From contig JAKACL010000036.1 in NCBI GenBank assembly GCA_021821425.1, positions 1 to 14,630 of the forward strand: a stretch of 14,630 nucleotides of DNA, in the 5' to 3' direction. Below the pieces are notes generated by a model that was given only the letters and a program-made list of their open reading frames with translations, searched no databases and was not told where the DNA came from. Positions 6,005 through 12,874 of the stretch are shown here, piece after piece. The number at the start of each line of letters is the position of its first letter. Within the stretch, counting starts at the first letter, position 1. This DNA is from Pseudomonadota bacterium. Lineage in GTDB: Bacteria; Pseudomonadota; Gammaproteobacteria; Burkholderiales; Thiobacillaceae. A program made the position numbers and the translations under genes.

Positions 6005-7066
6005 TCAGGCCACGCGGCGGCTGCTCAGGCGGAACCTGAAATCGGCCGGATCGCGCCCGTCCAGCCGGGTGTCGCCGAACGCGGCGTAGGGGTACATCAG
6101 GTAGGGCACGTATTCGCCCGTCGCCGCCGGCAGCGCAAAATCGCGCGCATGATTGAAGCCCACCCAGTTCATCTCCCAATAGCCGAACAGGCGCTTTCTC
6201 AGGTCGACGATTTTCGGATCGTTCAGCGCCAGCTTCTCTTCCAGCACCGCCTTGCGCACATCGGCCGGATCGACTGCCACCCAGCCATGCCGGGGCGAGA
6301 AAAACTCCGCGCGGCAATGCTGTGCCTTGGAAATGTCGCCGGTCTTGCCGAGCGACCCGAACTGGACGGACTCCGCCACCCGCACCCCGTAGAACTCGCG
6401 TGCAGGAATGCCCGCGGCACGCGCCAGACCCACAAACAGCGAATTGATATCGGCGCACTTGCCGCCCAGATTGCCCGACTCCAGCATGAACTTGATGTCG
6501 CCCAGTCCGCAGCCCCGCGTCTTGGGTTCGCGGAAGGTGTTGTCCACAACCCATTCGTAAATTGCACGGGCACGGGCTTCCGGCGTGCGAAGTTTGTGCA
6601 CGATCCTGTGCGCGGTGTCAGCCACGATGCCATCCACCGGAATGTTCCGGGTCGGCTGCAGATACAGTGTCACCTCGTCCGGGGTGTGCAAATTGCGCCG
6701 GGCCGCAGCCATGTGGCGGTCGCGCGTGGCAACCCGGGCGATCACGGCCACCGTGCGGTCCGGCTCGCCAGCTCGCCATGCCCCACCGAAAATCGGCGCC
6801 CGGTAGGTGTCATCCCACTGTAACAGCGCATCGGCCTCGCCCTCGCCGTGCCAACTGATGGATTGCACCCGCTGGTAATCGCCCGCATCCTGGGGCAAGG
6901 GCAACCAGAGCCGGCCCGGACCCTTCAGGGCCGACAGGTCGACCTCGTAGGTCAATTCATAGGTGCGCCAATCGGACGCCTTGCCCCCCGCTTCGGCCAG
7001 TACATCCGGCGCCGCCGCGAACAGAGGCGCGGTCGCCGCCAGGCGCAGAAAGTCACGTCGTTTCAT
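6005..7066 (-). CDS. Tat-exported transglutaminase-like cysteine protein
   Basis: The 353-residue protein begins with a textbook Tat signal (MKRRDFLRLA), so it should act folded in the periplasm. The transglutaminase-like core lies at about 145-270, with candidate triad C204 (GGKCADI), H250 (AQHCRAEFF) and D267 (AVDPAD). Upstream of the core, residues 35-135 look like a beta-rich domain (YELTYEVDL, RLWLPLPQ), as in bacterial transglutaminase-like peptidases that handle peptides or peptidoglycan-linked substrates. The substrate cannot be read from the sequence. GGAG lies eight bases upstream of ATG 7066. It converges on the response regulator with a 21-base gap. The 228 bases upstream are non-coding and hold a candidate promoter. 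Confidence 0.87.
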   Translation of the reverse strand: MKRRDFLRLAATAPLFAAAPDVLAEAGGKASDWRTYELTYEVDLSALKGPGRLWLPLPQDAGDYQRVQSISWHGEGEADALLQWDDTYRAPIFGGAWRAGEPDRTVAVIARVATRDRHMAAARRNLHTPDEVTLYLQPTRNIPVDGIVADTAHRIVHKLRTPEARARAIYEWVVDNTFREPKTRGCGLGDIKFMLESGNLGGKCADINSLFVGLARAAGIPAREFYGVRVAESVQFGSLGKTGDISKAQHCRAEFFSPRHGWVAVDPADVRKAVLEEKLALNDPKIVDLRKRLFGYWEMNWVGFNHARDFALPAATGEYVPYLMYPYAAFGDTRLDGRDPADFRFRLSSRRVA

Positions 7067-7165
7067 GCCTCGCTCCTAACTGTTTTCCCGAAGGTCTGCA
7101 CACGCTGCCCGGGCTGACGGAACCGGCCAAACACGCGACTGGCCATTTCCCCTGGCAGCGTCTGA

Positions 7166-7193
7166 AGTGTAGTGCAGCAGCGAGCGCGGTAAA
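7166..7193 (-). promoter_or_regulatory. Candidate sigma-70 promoter for the transglutaminase gene
   Basis: Read on the minus strand, TTTACC (rc of 7188-7193) is separated by 16 bases from TACACT (rc of 7166-7171). Each hexamer matches four of six or better. It would give a leader of about 90 bases. This is pattern matching by eye only. Confidence 0.3.
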
Positions 7194-7294
7194 GACGCAG
7201 TTTTCCGAAGGATACAACGGGCTATTCGCCGTGGGACCAGCGCCCGCTGCGTGCCCGATCACTTCGTCGCATTCGACGCCCGTGCTGCCGGCAT

Positions 7295-7726
7295 TCACTT
7301 CGTGCGCTGGGTGGCTTTCCACATTTCCATGAAGCGGCCGGACTCGAAGCCCATCATCTTTTCCGCGCCGACCGTGATCACCGGCACGCCGCGCCCGCCC
7401 AGCTGCCTGTGCTTGATTGCGCCGTACTCGGTTTTCTCCACGTCCCATTCGGTGAAAGGGATGCCGTTCTGCCGGAAGAACGCCTTGGCGCGCGTGCACA
7501 CCCCGCACCATTCGGTGGTGTAGATCGTCACGCCACTGTCCGCCCCGGCGATCCGGCTGACTTCGGCGGGGCCGGTATGGGTTTGCAGCTTCAGCTGCGT
7601 GGCCCTGGCCGCGGGCGGCGGCGCATCGGTGTAATGGATGCGTCCCTGCGCATCCGTCCATTTGTAGACACCGGCAGCAGCCGGCACGGCGAACAGCATG
7701 GCAAGCAGCATCAGGCAGATTTTCAT
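7295..7726 (-). CDS. Periplasmic DUF4124-glutaredoxin fusion protein
   Basis: The 143-residue precursor has a signal peptide (1-18), a short DUF4124 motif (VYKWTDAQGRIHYTD, 20-34) and a glutaredoxin/thioredoxin-fold domain from about 65. That domain has the redox motif C74-GV-C77 (TTEWCGVC) and the cis-Pro loop GVPVITV at 113-119. Glutaredoxins are normally cytosolic, so an exported one implies thiol-disulfide work in the periplasm, where glutathione and DsbD-type reductants are possible electron donors. DUF4124 is a small domain typical of secreted proteobacterial proteins with unknown function. The start at 7726 is chosen because it gives a proper signal peptide; the frame is open further upstream to 7810 without sense. 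The ribosome binding site is weak. It may be co-transcribed with the small ORF ending at 7764. Confidence 0.85.
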   Translation of the reverse strand: MKICLMLLAMLFAVPAAAGVYKWTDAQGRIHYTDAPPPAARATQLKLQTHTGPAEVSRIAGADSGVTIYTTEWCGVCTRAKAFFRQNGIPFTEWDVEKTEYGAIKHRQLGGRGVPVITVGAEKMMGFESGRFMEMWKATQRTK

Positions 7727-7763
7727 AGCGGCGGGATTTTCATCGGTTGAATGTGCGCGGGGA

Positions 7764-7931
7764 TCATTGGCAGAACGTGAAGCGGCGGCGCGACGACCTT
7801 TTTCCCACACGCACCTCGTCCAGACGGCGCTTGATTTCGTCGGTGGCGGGAATCATGTGCATGTTGTCGCTGTTCTCCACGATTTCGTAAGGCGGGATCG
7901 GAGGCCGGTCCGACCAATCCGGTGGCGGCAA
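7764..7931 (-). CDS. Small hypothetical protein, about 55 residues
   Basis: This minus-strand frame reads PPPDWSDRPPIPPYEIVENSD and then MIPATDEIKRRLDEVRVGK before a basic tail and a TGA at 7764. The middle part looks like a compact charged helix and is coding-like. The start is uncertain: a TTG at 7931 gives this form, and the frame stays open to a TTG at 8039, but no clear ribosome binding site precedes either. It ends 37 bases before the start of the DUF4124-glutaredoxin gene on the same strand, so the two may share a transcript. I do not recognise a family. Confidence 0.4.
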   Translation of the reverse strand: MPPPDWSDRPPIPPYEIVENSDNMHMIPATDEIKRRLDEVRVGKRSSRRRFTFCQ

Positions 7932-8233
7932 CGGGCGGGAACGCCATCCTATCTGCCAAGAGCGGCGCCCGATTGAGCGTGCCCGCGCCGGTCCTTTTTC
8001 CGCTTCGCGAAAACCGGGCCCACCCTGTCTCCGTTCCAAGACAGGAAATGTTCATTCCCGGCAAGGGCTTGCAGGCGGGTGCCGGTTTCGTGTCGCCCGA
8101 ATGCGACGCAACGCAGTCCGCCCCTCTCGGACATTCCGATCAAGCCCATGAAAACACTGGTAATGCATTTACTGGCATGGCCTGTGCTGAGGGTAGCTGT
8201 TGGTGCGGGCTTGCGCCCTTGTGCGGCCAGCCC

Positions 8234-8259
8234 TCCCGGCATGGGTTGCGTGCCCGGGA
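8234..8259. other. Hairpin just upstream of the PDC-domain gene
   Basis: TCCCGGCA (8234-8241) and TGCCCGGGA (8251-8259) pair with a single bulge around a 9-base loop. It lies 45 bases before the start codon in the 265-base non-coding gap that begins at 8040. No T-run of six or more follows, so it is not a standard terminator; a 5' UTR role is possible. The gap also contains a 46-codon open frame from 8148 that I did not accept as a gene. Confidence 0.25.
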
Positions 8260-8304
8260 ACGGCCTTTTCGACGGGCTCCCCCTTTGAGTGAGAGGTACA
8301 TCGA

Positions 8305-9327
8305 ATGAGTAGCAACACCGCTGCACAGATCGAAAACACGGCACCCACCGAACCTGAACCGGTGGCTACATTCAGCAAGGATGGACGTGGGATGAAGCGT
8401 TCATGGAAGGACAGCATCCACCAGCAGCGCGGGGAACTCGCGCAGATGCTGCGGGAGCCGCTCAGCCAGCTGGCGGAGCGTTGCGCACCGGCATGGGGCG
8501 ATTGCGATGCCCTCGATGCCGTACTGACGGAGCACTTTGCCAGCATTCCGCATTGCACGACGCTGTACTGCGTGGGCATGAACGGCATCCAGATCTGCAA
8601 CAACGTCGGCCCGGCCGGGGTCATCCCCGGTCATGTCGGCGTCGACCGCTCACAGCGCCCGTATATGCAGGAGGCGGTGCCCATCTGGGGATTTCTGCTC
8701 TCGGATGCCTACATCGGACAGAACGGACACCGCCCCACGCTGACCGCGCTTCAGGTGGTGTGCCGTGATTCGCTGGTGGTGGGCTATCTCGGCGCCGCCT
8801 TCGACCTGCGCGATCTGCCTGTGACGTCCGCGCTTTACGAAGAGCCGGGCGACTGGCGCCAGGTGAAGGGCGACCCGGCGATCCGCCGCACGGTGTTCCA
8901 GCAAAGCCGGGTGGAAAGTCCGATGGATGCCAATCTGGAACCGGCATTGTCGATCCTGGAGGAACTGCTGACCGAGCGCGGCGTGTTCCAGTGCCAGATC
9001 CATTTTTCCAGCAGCCTGGCCACGATCTGGACGCTGGACGACCCCCTGCGCTATCGCATCCTCGATCACGAAACGCTGAGCGATCCGGACATCTGCCTGA
9101 TTTATCCGTCGCACCCCTATCCGTCCGATGCCTCGATCGCGCCGGGCGAGATCAGCCGCATTCTCAAAGCCATGCAGGCCTTGCGTCTGACCGATCCGAC
9201 CATCTACCTGCGGATGGCGTCGATCAACATTTTCAACGGCATGGTGAGCCTGACCTTTTCGTGCGATGGCTCGCACTACATGCCGCACGACGAATTCCTG
9301 GCGAAGGATATTTCCTTCTGGTTTTGA
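8305..9327 (+). CDS. Soluble PDC/Cache-like sensor-domain protein
   Basis: The 340-residue protein has a PDC/Cache-like fold signature at about 35-175: GMNGIQICNN, then DRSQRPYMQEA at 114-124 (the D-R-S-x-R-x-Y ligand-loop pattern of Cache domains), then GHRPTLTALQVV at 141-152. Cache domains bind small ligands such as amino acids or organic acids and usually sit outside the membrane. This protein has no signal peptide and no membrane segment, so it would be cytosolic. Residues 180-340 show no HAMP, kinase, GGDEF or methyl-accepting domain and I cannot assign them. ATG 8305 has AGAGG at 8292-8296. A stand-alone cytosolic Cache protein suggests a ligand-sensing adaptor. It converges on the DUF5329 gene. 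Confidence 0.72.
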   Translation: MSSNTAAQIENTAPTEPEPVATFSKDGRGMKRSWKDSIHQQRGELAQMLREPLSQLAERCAPAWGDCDALDAVLTEHFASIPHCTTLYCVGMNGIQICNNVGPAGVIPGHVGVDRSQRPYMQEAVPIWGFLLSDAYIGQNGHRPTLTALQVVCRDSLVVGYLGAAFDLRDLPVTSALYEEPGDWRQVKGDPAIRRTVFQQSRVESPMDANLEPALSILEELLTERGVFQCQIHFSSSLATIWTLDDPLRYRILDHETLSDPDICLIYPSHPYPSDASIAPGEISRILKAMQALRLTDPTIYLRMASINIFNGMVSLTFSCDGSHYMPHDEFLAKDISFWF

Positions 9328-9351
9328 CGGCCCCGTCGGCACCGGCCGTCA
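9325..9351. other. Inverted repeat joining the stop codons of two convergent genes
   Basis: TGACGGCC (9325-9332) and GGCCGTCA (9344-9351) are perfect reverse complements around an 11-base loop. The first three bases are the TGA of the PDC-domain gene, and the last three are the TGA (minus strand) of the DUF5329 gene. It forms a GC-rich hairpin in both transcripts but has no T-tract, so it may act as a 3' stabiliser or a weak bidirectional terminator. Confidence 0.45.
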
Positions 9352-9738
9352 GCGTCCAGCGCGCAGCGCCTGCAACTCTGCGCGCAGCCACGTGCTGCTG
9401 GGCACCGGCCCCCGGCTGCCGCACTTCACCTGATAGGCCTGGCCGCTGATGCTGCTCTTGCTGGCCGCACGCTCGATGAACTGCTCCGTACTGGCAACCG
9501 CGTCCCGTTCCAGCAGGTGCTCCAGCTTGCGGCGCAAATGCGCCTGAGCCTCCACCGCCGAATGCCAGCTGCCATTGCGCTTGAACTGGCAGCCCGACGT
9601 CGCCAGGCGCGCCAGCATGCCCTCGATCTCGCCCCGTGCAGCCGCCGGCAGGGGCGCAGCATGCAGAGGCAGCGCGCCCGGCAGCAGGGCCAGCAGCGCA
9701 CCCTGCACGACGAGACGCCGGGGTTTCACGCAACGCAT
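9349..9738 (-). CDS. DUF5329 family exported protein
   Basis: The 129-residue form starts with a signal-like segment (MRCVKPRRLVVQG then a Leu/Ala-rich core ending LHA). It continues with the DUF5329 pattern: IEGMLARLATSGCQF, RNGSWHSAVEAQAHLRRK, FIERAASKSSISGQAYQVKCG and VPSSTWLRAEL. Two Cys (in SGCQF and VKCG) could form a disulfide in the periplasm. Function of the family is unknown. Start choice: ATG 9738 has AAGGAG at good spacing and gives a clean signal peptide. A GTG at 9765 with GGAGGGG upstream would add nine residues and is also credible. It lies 75 bases downstream of the UbiB-like gene on the same strand and may be co-transcribed with it. Confidence 0.8.
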   Translation of the reverse strand: MRCVKPRRLVVQGALLALLPGALPLHAAPLPAAARGEIEGMLARLATSGCQFKRNGSWHSAVEAQAHLRRKLEHLLERDAVASTEQFIERAASKSSISGQAYQVKCGSRGPVPSSTWLRAELQALRAGR

Positions 9739-9813
9739 CCTGATGGTCTCCTTCATGTCAGACACGGCCCCTCCTGTCCTCGCGATTGAAATGCTGTCGT
9801 CCCGTGCGCCTGG

Positions 9814-11487
9814 CTAACGCGGGGACTTGCTGCGCTCCTTGTGATCCTGGATGAAAATGCCGATTACCAGCCAGAACCCGCCGGCCGCTGCGGCCAGGAA
9901 ACACAGGATCGCGAGGCCCGGATAGCCCCACAAGGTGAATGACGTCTGCACCTGCATCAGCAGCGAGGCGCCGACGATCAGCGCCGCGAGGATGACGCCG
10001 GCCGCGATGCGGTTGGCGATTTTCTGCAGGCCTTCCATCACCAGGCCGGCGTCGACCGCGCGCACCCTCACCTCCAGCTCCGAATTGGCGACGCCATCCA
10101 TGATCCGGTTGAGCCGCGACGGCAAGGCCGCCACGAAGTCGCGCAGCTCGAGGATCGAGTTCAGCATGCTGCCCTGGCTTGCCTGCTTGCGCATCCGCTG
10201 GGCGAGGATTTCCGACGCATTGCGGCGAATGGCCGCGCTGGGATCGAACTGCCGATCCAGAATCTTGCCGATCTGGTCCAGCTGCAACAGGGTCTTGCCG
10301 AGCAGCGTCAGTTCGCTCGGCACATAGAGCCCGTCGCGCGCCGCCGATTCGCTGACCTCGAGCAGTGTCCTGCCCACGTTGATGCGCCCGAGCGCCAGGT
10401 CGCGCTGCTCGATCACCAGCTGGCCGATCTGGCGTCGCAGGCTCGTTTCGTCGAATTCCTCGGCCACCTGGCTCATGCCGATCAATACGGTGGCGGCGTC
10501 TTCAGCCTTGCCTTCGCTGACGGCGATCAGGATCTTCAGCAGGTTCTCCTGCATCTCCGGCGTCGTGGTGCCCACCATGCCAAAGTCGAGCAGCGCAATG
10601 CGATGGTCGCTGGTGAGGAACACATTGCCGGGATGCGGGTCGGCGTGGAACAGGCCGTCCACCAGCACCTGCTTCAGATAGGCGCTGAACAGTTCCTCCG
10701 CGAGTTCGCCGCCCGGCATCTCCAGGCTGGTGAGCGGCCCCAGCGCGGTCAGCTTGCGCCCCCGCACATGTTCCATCGTCAACACCCTGCGCGTGGAATA
10801 GCTGGCGATGGGTTGCGGCACGAAGATGCGCTTGAATCCCGCCAGGTTCTTTGCCATCGCCCGCAGGTTGTTGGCTTCGAGTTCGTAGTCGAGCTCCTGC
10901 TTCAATACCAGCCGGAACTCCTCGATGATCAATTGCAGGCGGTGGCGACGGCCGAAGTCCGTATGGGCATCCAGCCATTCCGCAATCTCCCCCAGCACTT
11001 CCATGTCCTCGGCGATCCGTTTTTCGATCGCGGGGCGCTGCACCTTGACCACCACCGGGCGCCCGTCGCGCAGCGAGGCCGCATGCACCTGTCCCAGCGA
11101 GGCGGCCGCCAGCGGCACTTCGTCGAAACTCGAAAACGCCTTCGACAGCCGCACGCCCAGCTCGCACGTCACGATCTCCTCGACCTCCTCGAAGGGAAAC
11201 GGCTTTACCCCGTCATGCAAGCGCGACAATGCGGCAATGTAGGATGCGGGAACCAGGTCCGGCCGGCTCGACAGCACCTGGCCGAGCTTGATGTAGGTCG
11301 GGCCCATCGCCTCCAGGTCGTCGGCCAGTTCCTCGGGCGACGCGCCGCCAGGATGCGGCGGCGCCGATTTGTCGCCCTCGATCGCAACCTCCATGCCGAT
11401 GCCCACCACGACATCGGCACGGCCGTATTTCCACAGCAGGCGGGCGAGCTGCTGGTAACGCTGTAGGTGCTGCATGGACAGTTTCAT
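9814..11487 (-). CDS. AarF/UbiB family atypical kinase (ABC1 kinase-like)
   Basis: The 557-residue protein matches the UbiB/ABC1 family, whose best-known members support ubiquinone synthesis as membrane-anchored ATPases. Visible motifs are KLGQ at 67-70, the Ala-rich loop AAASLGQ at 127-133, a candidate ATP-binding Lys at K148 (VVVKVQ), HADPHPGN at 281-288 and DFG at 301-303. Two C-terminal membrane segments lie at about 493-512 and 522-546, as in UbiB. Length is close to that of E. coli UbiB. It is not beside ubiE or ubiJ, so it may be a paralog and not the ubiquinone protein itself; I therefore give no symbol. The ATG at 11487 has GAGAG upstream; an in-frame extension to 11709 has poor coding character. 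It is divergent from the acidic hypothetical gene. Confidence 0.9.
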   Translation of the reverse strand: MKLSMQHLQRYQQLARLLWKYGRADVVVGIGMEVAIEGDKSAPPHPGGASPEELADDLEAMGPTYIKLGQVLSSRPDLVPASYIAALSRLHDGVKPFPFEEVEEIVTCELGVRLSKAFSSFDEVPLAAASLGQVHAASLRDGRPVVVKVQRPAIEKRIAEDMEVLGEIAEWLDAHTDFGRRHRLQLIIEEFRLVLKQELDYELEANNLRAMAKNLAGFKRIFVPQPIASYSTRRVLTMEHVRGRKLTALGPLTSLEMPGGELAEELFSAYLKQVLVDGLFHADPHPGNVFLTSDHRIALLDFGMVGTTTPEMQENLLKILIAVSEGKAEDAATVLIGMSQVAEEFDETSLRRQIGQLVIEQRDLALGRINVGRTLLEVSESAARDGLYVPSELTLLGKTLLQLDQIGKILDRQFDPSAAIRRNASEILAQRMRKQASQGSMLNSILELRDFVAALPSRLNRIMDGVANSELEVRVRAVDAGLVMEGLQKIANRIAAGVILAALIVGASLLMQVQTSFTLWGYPGLAILCFLAAAAGGFWLVIGIFIQDHKERSKSPR

Positions 11488-11710
11488 ACGGGCTCTCACG
11501 GGACACGGTTCGCGCGCGGGCCAATGCTTGAGCAAGCGTCGACGCAGGATCTCAGGATGCCCGTGCCGTGGGGGAAAGCCTGTCCGCCGCTGCCGATTTG
11601 CGTGTAGGACTACAAGCCGACCCGGCCGCCCCAAGGCAGGCTTGCGACCGTACCGCGTACAGGGCCGCGAACCGGAACAAACGTTGCCCCACGCAAGTCG
11701 CATCTTCAAC

Positions 11711-11746
11711 GGCGCGTGACCTGCGCCAGGGGCGAGGTCACGCGCC
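11711..11746. promoter_or_regulatory. Perfect 12-bp inverted repeat upstream of a hypothetical gene
   Basis: GGCGCGTGACCT (11711-11722) and AGGTCACGCGCC (11735-11746) match perfectly. The 12-base loop itself contains CGCC/GGCG, so the RNA would fold into one long stem. It ends 24 bases before ATG 11771 and is not followed by T residues. It lies in the 283-base region between the divergent UbiB-like and hypothetical genes, which otherwise shows no coding pattern. A dyad operator or a translation-controlling hairpin would fit. Confidence 0.5.
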
Positions 11747-11770
11747 CGACAACATGAAAGGATGTGCCCA

Positions 11771-12067
11771 ATGATCCAGAATGCAACCCAGCGGCAAGCG
11801 CAGCCGCATTCCGACCCCGCCCTGGCCGCGGCCAGCCCGCAGGAGATTCTTCACCACCCCGCGCTCACGCGGAAGGAAAAAATCGAGCTGCTGCGATCCC
11901 GGCAATACGATGCCGCCGAGATCGCGGTCGCCGAAGAGGAAGGCATGCAGGGACCGGAAAAACCGGAAAACGACCCGATGCGGGATATCCTTCTGGCGCT
12001 GGCCCAGTTGGAGGAGCACGCGTCCGACGAGCCAGTGGCGCCGACCAAACAACATGGCCATTCCTGA
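11771..12067 (+). CDS. Small acidic hypothetical protein (98 residues)
   Basis: The protein is cytosolic by sequence, with a Gln/Ala/Pro-rich start, a core reading EILHHPALTRKEKIELLRSRQYDAAEIAVAEEEG in parts, and an acidic tail. The core (TRKEKIELLRSRQYDA) resembles small conserved proteobacterial proteins of unknown function that I remember only by pattern, without a family name. It is predicted helical with no membrane segment or cysteines. AAAGGA at 11757-11762 is eight bases before ATG 11771, so this start is preferred to the in-frame ATG at 11762. Codon use matches the neighbours. A long perfect inverted repeat lies just upstream and may control it. Confidence 0.72.
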   Translation: MIQNATQRQAQPHSDPALAAASPQEILHHPALTRKEKIELLRSRQYDAAEIAVAEEEGMQGPEKPENDPMRDILLALAQLEEHASDEPVAPTKQHGHS

Positions 12068-12243
12068 ACCTATTCATTCCGGCGCTCACCATGCCTGCAC
12101 CCAGCCAGCGGCCCAGATAACGGGCGGCAAGCACCACCGGGCGGACCACGTCATGGAGGATGAGATCCAATGTCCGATCCACCTTCCAACCCATGCGCCC
12201 TGACCGGCTCCCAGTATAGGAATCGAGATGGGTTAATGAAGGT
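12068..12243. other. Intergenic stretch without a confident gene
   Basis: Together with what follows, 12068-12492 has no confidently called gene. On the minus strand, a frame from ATG 12194 reads MGWKVDRTLDLILHD and on through a hydrophobic helix-like stretch (VVLAARYLG) to about 12050. It looks protein-like for about 45 codons but then runs without a stop through the antisense of the acidic gene to 11865, where codon quality collapses. It may be a 3'-truncated gene or chance. Confidence 0.3.
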
Positions 12244-12369
12244 TTAGCGGAAAGCCGGCGCCTGGCCCGGCATGTTCTCCGCTGTGAATCCTTCGTGGAA
12301 AACGATCGTACCCTGCGGAGATTGCCCGTCGAAGGACAGCCGAAGAATCTGGGTTGTCTGCCATGCATC
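12244..12369 (-). pseudogene. Possible C-terminal gene remnant
   Basis: The minus-strand frame ending in TAA at 12244-12246 reads WQTTQILRLSFDG, QSPQGTIVFHEGF and ENMPGQAPAFR, which looks like ordinary folded protein with about 70% GC at third positions. There is no ATG, GTG or TTG start with a ribosome binding site, and the frame upstream runs into a terminator hairpin. The simplest reading is the tail of a lost gene. It could also be chance; I cannot name a family. Confidence 0.22.
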
Positions 12370-12381
12370 CTGGTCTGAACG

Positions 12382-12411
12382 AAAAAGGCCCGCAGCGATG
12401 CGGGCCTTTTT
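12382..12411 (-). terminator. Rho-independent terminator downstream of the small lipoprotein gene
   Basis: AAAAAGGCCCGC (12382-12393) and GCGGGCCTTTTT (12400-12411) are perfect complements with a 6-base loop. The symmetric A and T tracts make it able to stop transcription in both directions. On the minus strand it lies 81 bases after the lipoprotein stop codon. Confidence 0.85.
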
Positions 12412-12492
12412 GCATTTCCGGCTTTTGTCAGCCGCCCCAAAAGAATGGTCGTCGGCCAGTTTCGGGCTCGTGCTTCTTTAAACAAAAGTCAG

Positions 12493-12645
12493 TCAGCAAT
12501 TGCCCTTTTTAGCTTGCCCCGGAGGACAGAAGCCGTCACCCGATCCATGGGGATCCACCACGACGGATCCAGAAGGTGTGTGCACCGCGCACCCACCGAG
12601 TAGTGCAACTGCTGCAAATAGAGACAGAAGTTTTTTCATGTTCAT
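12493..12645 (-). CDS. Tiny lipoprotein with C-terminal CPPGQAKKGNC motif
   Basis: This 50-residue ORF begins MNMKKLLSLFAAVALLGGC, a compact type II signal peptide with lipobox LGGC (C19). The mature part is about 32 residues: a Val/His/Gly stretch, then F-CPPGQAKKGNC at the very end. The two terminal Cys could form a disulfide. Similar CPPGQAKKG-x-C tails occur in small exported proteobacterial proteins, from memory of the pattern; function is unknown. The start may be ATG 12645 or ATG 12639. The ribosome binding site is weak. Base use is more AT-rich than the neighbours (CTT, TCT, CTA, TTT codons early on). A terminator lies 81 bases after the stop, which supports a real transcription unit. 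Confidence 0.7.
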   Translation of the reverse strand: MNMKKLLSLFAAVALLGGCAVHTPSGSVVVDPHGSGDGFCPPGQAKKGNC

Positions 12646-12874
12646 GCTGTATACCCGGAATTAATTAATGTAATTGGAACGACAAGCCCGCCCTGATGCA
12701 GGATATGTGCCCTCACGTGTAAATGGCCGAGGAGCAGGAAAGATGCAAAAGCGGCAGATGAGTAACAGTCGTTTTGAATGCGCCCCTCTAATCATAACGA
12801 CGGAATCAGGCAAACACTTTAGCATCCCGCTTGAAAAAACCTCATCCGGACCGGAGCATATCCCATCGGTTGAA

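Noticed and set aside
8148..8288. 46-codon open frame starting MKTLVMHLLAW upstream of the PDC-domain gene
   Set aside because: No ribosome binding site, mixed codon bias and no plausible mature domain; the start only superficially resembles a signal peptide.
12830..12868. Terminator for the RlmN-like gene (CCGGTCCGG followed by six T on the minus strand)
   Set aside because: The palindrome leaves no room for a loop of three or more bases with a stable stem, so it does not form a standard terminator hairpin.
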